Assembly (NCBI GenBank): GCA_021234155.1
Contig: JAJEKV010000071.1
Span: 4,774,483 to 4,838,482 of the forward strand
Direction: 5' to 3'
Source: Isoetes taiwanensis
Lineage: Eukaryota > Streptophyta > Lycopodiopsida > Isoetales > Isoetaceae
DNA length: 64,000 nucleotides
The notes under the pieces were generated by a model, which had not been told where the DNA came from, ran no database searches, and worked only from the letters and a program-made list of their open reading frames with translations. Made by a program: the position numbers and the translations under genes. The first letter of the stretch is position 1, and the number at the start of each line of letters is the position of its first letter. Of the stretch, positions 60,806-64,000 are shown one piece after another.

Positions 60806-61541
60806 GAGAGGTGGCTCTTCCCAGTCCACAGGACTCTCGTACCCTTTGGGATCTGGCTCTTGCGAGCTTACAACAGCAAGGACGCCTCCTTCTGATTCCA
60901 AACCTATTGGCACGGTTTCTCGGCTCGGGCACCACGGGCTCAAGTCAACAAACTCCACCTCCTCATCTCTTCTTCCGTAAGTGGAGGGCTGTATTTACGT
61001 AGGTGCCCTTAGCATCGCGGGCACCGTTCTTTGCACCCGGTTCCTCGTTTTCATCGTGAAAGGATTCGCAAGAGCTTATCCCCGGTCCCGATGAAGCTTA
61101 CTTTTATCGGGTCTATGTCGACGGAGGCGACATTGCGCCGCTAAGGGCGCAAAGCTGGCCGCGGGTGCTCGATCGAGAAAAGGCATCTAGGATCCGATCT
61201 CGTGCCGAAAACCATCAGATCAAATTATTAATAAAGCTGTGGCTTCGATAATGGGACACCACAAGCGCCTTTGTCGCTGTGGGTCTCTTAATTTCGCAAA
61301 ACATTTGGGAACTGAAATGCATTGCGAGGGGAGGAGTCTTTTCATTCCGCGTGTTAAAATGAACCATGGTTTTTTGGCGTCCCATTTGTAAAACCTATAT
61401 GAAAATGCTCTAAACAGCTTGACTCACTAAGCTGACCACCACCATGACCCTCGACGTTTGTTTTAAGCCCGCCAAGCAATATAGAAATTAGAAATTAGTA
61501 AAAAGAAAACAAGGAAAATAAGTTAGCCCAAGAGTGTGGGC
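60806..61541. other. Stretch between palindrome clusters, no supportable gene
   Basis: GC-richer than its neighbours. A plus-strand open stretch at 60,811-61,002 (starting GTG) and later fragments in changing frames do not resemble a family I know. It could be decayed coding sequence. Confidence 0.35.
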
Positions 61542-61641
61542 GGTATAAACTTATACCACGGTTGCCTTGTCAGATAAATTTATACCACGCGGCAAAGTCA
61601 GATAAATTTATACGCATTGCCTTGTCAGATAAATTTATACC
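61542..61641. repeat. Palindrome cluster 1 (four copies)
   Basis: GGTATAAACTTATACC at 61,542 is followed by three CAGATAAATTTATAC(C/G) copies at about 61,571, 61,599 and 61,626. They are separated by CACGGTTGCCTTGT-like spacers, giving a ~28-bp period. Confidence 0.85.
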
Positions 61642-61694
61642 ACGGTTGTTCCAACCTTTAAAATTTAAACCTTAAGACAGATGTGGTATAAGTT

Positions 61695-61890
61695 AATTGT
61701 GAAGCTTACCAAACGCAGTTTTCGGCCGGGCGTTCTGAGCCCGCCTCCCATAGGTTTAAGCACCGACATCGCCCTCAAGGGGAATGAAAAATGATGACCC
61801 TCCGGTTTTCGGAGATGTCGTGACTTCTTTGAGGCCATCCAGAAAGACCGGACTTGCACGTGAGTGAAAGCCTCCTGCGTCAAAAGCGCT
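61695..61890 (-). pseudogene. Possible further exon of the ParB-like gene (C)
   Basis: Minus-strand stretch open in two frames. One reads VFLDGLKEVTTSPKTGGSSF then FIPLEGDVGA and stops. The other is the longer ORF 61,883-61,665 (with PEGHHFSFPLRAMSVLKP). A consensus-like donor (TTTG/GTAAGC) follows at about 61,707. The first frame looks more protein-like. Assignment to the same gene rests only on strand and order. Confidence 0.25.
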
Positions 61891-62061
61891 TATCCTTTAT
61901 TTTAAATCCATAAGGAATATCTGCAATGCATAATGTAAATTGTTGCTTGTCTAAAAGAGTCCCCAGCCTTGTACAATCACCCTCAACAACCTTATTGGAC
62001 GCCCCGACCAAATGTGGTAAATCTCTCATATGTACAAATCAAACTGGAAGTGGCGACCTCT

Positions 62062-62353
62062 CTACCCCCATTCAATTGCCTTTAACCTTTGCCTCTCTTC
62101 CTTGGCCCTACGAACCAGGTTCAAAAATCCAGAGGGTAGCCCCTTCTTCTTGTTCTGTAAGAGTAATGTGAGACAAAGGCACAAACACATAACATATTTT
62201 TTGCAAAACTTACCCAAACCCATCGGGTTAGCTCGTGCTCTCGATGATCTTTGCCTCGTGGTACAACTTGGGTACAAAAGTTTGCACTCCTCCCAGTCTT
62301 CTAGGTTGAGCTGCTTCATTAACTCGGCCTGGCAAGTGACAATGTCTTTCTGA
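62062..62353 (-). pseudogene. Downstream exon-like part of the ParB-like gene (B), with a 59-bp intron
   Basis: After the acceptor TTTGCAG the minus strand reads QKDIVTCQAELMKQLNLEDW, EECKLLYPSC and RARANPMG. A consensus donor (GTAAGT, intron 62,213 to 62,155) and acceptor (CTCTTACAG) follow, then an exon with GLPSGFLNLVRRAKEERQRL and a stop at 62,062. The splice as drawn does not keep the second exon in the frame that looks coding, so either another donor is used or there is an indel. The 59-bp intron is near the short limit for plants. Confidence 0.35.
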
Positions 62354-62391
62354 CTGCAAAGGGAAAAATATTATAAGACAAAAAAAGGTAG

Positions 62392-62640
62392 AAAAAAACA
62401 TGGCATAGCAAGTGAGGCTTTTCTTTGCTTTTAAGACCCTGTAACTGCGTCCAGGGTACAATGCTCATATTTTTTTGTTTTGATTCACCACCTTTCTTTG
62501 GTTTCTTTCCTGCGTCTTTAGCTTGTCCTTTGAGCTCCCCATCTTCGAACATACAAAAAATTCTTTCTTGAAGATCCCACACCAGAACGGTCAAACGGTT
62601 TAGTCTTTGAATGGCGAAGAGGATGGGCACGGCGGTCGGT
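62392..62640 (-). pseudogene. Downstream exon-like part of the ParB-like gene (A)
   Basis: Minus-strand open stretch with LNRLTVLVWDLQERIFCMFE, a lysine-rich linker (KDAGKKPKKGGESKQK) and WTQLQGLKSKEKPHLLCH. It then runs into a T-rich stretch typical of an intron, ending TTTCCCTTTGCAG. Cluster 2 of the palindromes lies directly upstream (62,643-62,890). I infer that it belongs to the same gene as 63,035-63,928 from strand and order. No family is recognised for this part alone. Confidence 0.35.
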
Positions 62641-62642
62641 CG

Positions 62643-62890
62643 CGGTATAAATTTATATCAGAGGTAATGCGGCGGCGGTAATTTATATCATGTCTGCTCG
62701 GTATAAATTTATATCATGACTGTGCACGCGGTATAAATTTATACCGCCGTGCAGCACCGCAGATAAATTTATACCATGATTGTGCACTGCAGATAAATTT
62801 ATACGCTGACGAGCTTCTGTATAAATTTACACCGCTGCGAGCACCGCGGTATAAATTTATACTGCGTGCCAGGTGATGAATTTATACCGT
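62643..62890. repeat. Palindrome cluster 2 (about nine copies, 30-bp period)
   Basis: GGTATAAATTTATACC, a perfect 16-bp palindrome, or close variants start near 62,644, 62,677, 62,700, 62,730, 62,760, 62,790, 62,819, 62,849 and 62,875. Six consecutive starts are 29-30 bp apart. The spacers are GC-rich (CATGACTGTGCACGC, CGCCGTGCAGCACCGC) and partly conserved. The cluster sits between two coding-like parts of the minus-strand gene below, where an intron would lie. Confidence 0.9.
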
Positions 62891-63034
62891 CAAGAAGGCT
62901 ACTACAAGATTCTAACCACGCTAAACATACTACAAAAAGATTGAATTGAATCTTTTTCGTACTTGACCATCTCTCAAAGCTTAGCCGAAGTAGTTATCGT
63001 ATTGTTTGACACCATAATGGGCTTCTTATCAGAA

Positions 63035-63928
63035 TCATAGCTCGGGCAACACTTTCCACACGGGCTTCTCGAAGCTCTTGAAGCTTATTCTTACGTTTTT
63101 GAAGTCCTCTCCATGCATTTGTTTGAACTCCACGCATTCTCGATGCATGAATCGGATCTTATCTATTAGGCTCATTTTTAACCGAAAAGTCATTGTCAAG
63201 ATTGTGACTTACGGCAATGACTTTTGCCTCTTAGATGCGTGATACCCACGTAAATATGGGCTTCGACGCTTTTCCACACCTCGCTACGGGTTTCCTCCTT
63301 TGAGAGTTCTTTTCTAGCCTTGTAGCCGTGTGTGCCTCCAAGGACGTAGTAGGTGTAATCTTCAAGTTCCGCTTTTTTAACAATCACGCAATCGATTGCA
63401 TTGACTTCTATCAACCATAACAACTAGAGGCGACACATGCGCATGAGGATTTCTTCTCATTCTTTGCTTAAGAATGGCCACATGTGCCGCGTACAACTTT
63501 CGGACCTGCAGCACTCTGACCCCATCTTCATTTTTTGGTGGCCTCTTGATAGTGCTTAGTGTCAAAGAAATGGTTTGTTTGAGCAGTTTGGTTTCATTAA
63601 CCCGCTTGAGAATAGCACTTGACTTATCTGCGGGCTTCACAACGATGTCTGCTCCAGGAGCCTTCTGAAGAGCTTCTGCTGACTCCTCTATAGTCAAGGG
63701 CTTTGTTTTTCTAGATTTTTTCTTGGTAGGAGGCTGTGTATCTAGTACCAGGGAATGCTTCCTACCCTTTCCCTTTGTGTTGACTGGTTCCTCCTCTTCC
63801 TCTTCCTCTTCCTCTTCCTCTACCTCTTCCTCTACTACTTCCTCTTCGATAGTACGGGGGTACCATAGACCCTTGACCAACACTTTTTCTTCGCACAGCA
63901 CTATTGACATCAGAATTTCTACTACGTC
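63035..63928 (-). pseudogene. ParB/sulfiredoxin-like domain protein, broken
   Basis: The minus strand opens after a good acceptor (CATTACAG) at 63,928 and reads DVVEILMSIVLCEEKVLVKG, then a run of about 20 mostly Glu residues, a basic stretch (TKKKSRKTK) and ISLTLSTIKRPP, ending HVSPLVVMVDRSQCNRLRDC at 63,377. In the next frame follows VNAIDCVIVKKAELEDYTYY, then VLGGTHGYKARKEL and VEAHIYVGIT. Another shift gives EAKVIAVSHNLDND, and a further one KMSLIDKIRFMHREC. The hydrophobic-GG-x-H-x3-A-x2-L phrase after a beta-strand is the signature of ParB-N/sulfiredoxin-like folds, and the downstream order fits one continuous domain. At least three frameshifts make it a pseudogene or error-damaged. The start lies outside the window, and no helix-turn-helix domain is seen. 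Confidence 0.5.
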
Positions 63929-63958
63929 CTGTAATGCAGGGTTATGTTAAGAGACTGA

Positions 63959-63976
63959 CGGTATAAATTTATACGG
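63959..63976. repeat. Single CGGTATAAATTTATACGG palindrome
   Basis: An isolated copy of the same palindrome about 30 bp upstream (on the minus strand) of the acceptor of the ParB-like exon, so inside a presumed intron or the upstream region. Confidence 0.8.
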
Positions 63977-64000
63977 AAAGCAACTAAGAATTACTTACAA

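Overview
The window looks like repeat-rich nuclear DNA of a land plant. The evidence is a tRNA-iMet-type primer-binding site (TGGTATCAGAGCC) beside an LTR end, a plant-type LINE reverse transcriptase with a zf-RVT tail, Helitron-like and foldback insertions, and short GT-AG introns. I cannot name the lineage. There are no rRNA or tRNA genes, no CRISPR array and no bacterial operon. No intact, confidently functional protein gene was found.

Bases 1-49,322 are one tandem array of a ~6.25 kb unit (macrosatellite): one nearly complete copy at the left edge and six complete copies, all in the same orientation. Each unit is a mosaic: (a) an LTR-like segment opening with TGTGACA, (b) two conserved hairpins, (c) AT-rich subrepeats around GTGTGGTTTT, (d) a segment with a direct duplication, (e) two foldback-prone blocks of a 20-bp GGAAACCTCCCC minisatellite, each ending in poly(A), (f) a CTCTTTGCTTAATCTG subrepeat block, (g) a segment with a recurring minus-strand ORF remnant, and (h) TTATTAGTC repeats plus a ~64-bp duplication. 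Two units carry later insertions, and the other units serve as empty sites. Unit 1 has a 1.47 kb insertion with an ACATGC alternating tract. Unit 3 has a 545-bp foldback element and a 3.57 kb Helitron-like element carrying a broken ARM/HEAT-like gene fragment.

Bases 49,323-50,062 are unique sequence ending in a (TTG)22 microsatellite. Bases 50,063-53,705 hold a second tandem array: three copies of a ~1.22 kb unit, half of it a degenerate GGAATCTAGG minisatellite, trailing off to about 54,290.

Bases 54,300-57,050 are a 5'-truncated, multiply broken LINE on the minus strand, abutting an LTR (about 57,055-57,741) with its primer-binding site. That LTR is a diverged, opposite-orientation relative of segment (a). 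A short relative of segment (c) lies at 58,535-58,650, so the array was built from elements still found scattered nearby.

Bases 61,660-63,930 hold a degenerate minus-strand gene resembling a ParB/sulfiredoxin-like fold protein, with an acidic N-terminal region and frameshifts. It is surrounded and interrupted by clusters of a 16-bp palindrome, GGTATAAATTTATACC, spaced at 30 bp in the main cluster. This is the most unusual arrangement outside the array. Copy-to-copy differences in the 6.25 kb array cluster at CG/CHG sites and look partly like base-calling artefacts, so frameshifts in this window should be read with care.
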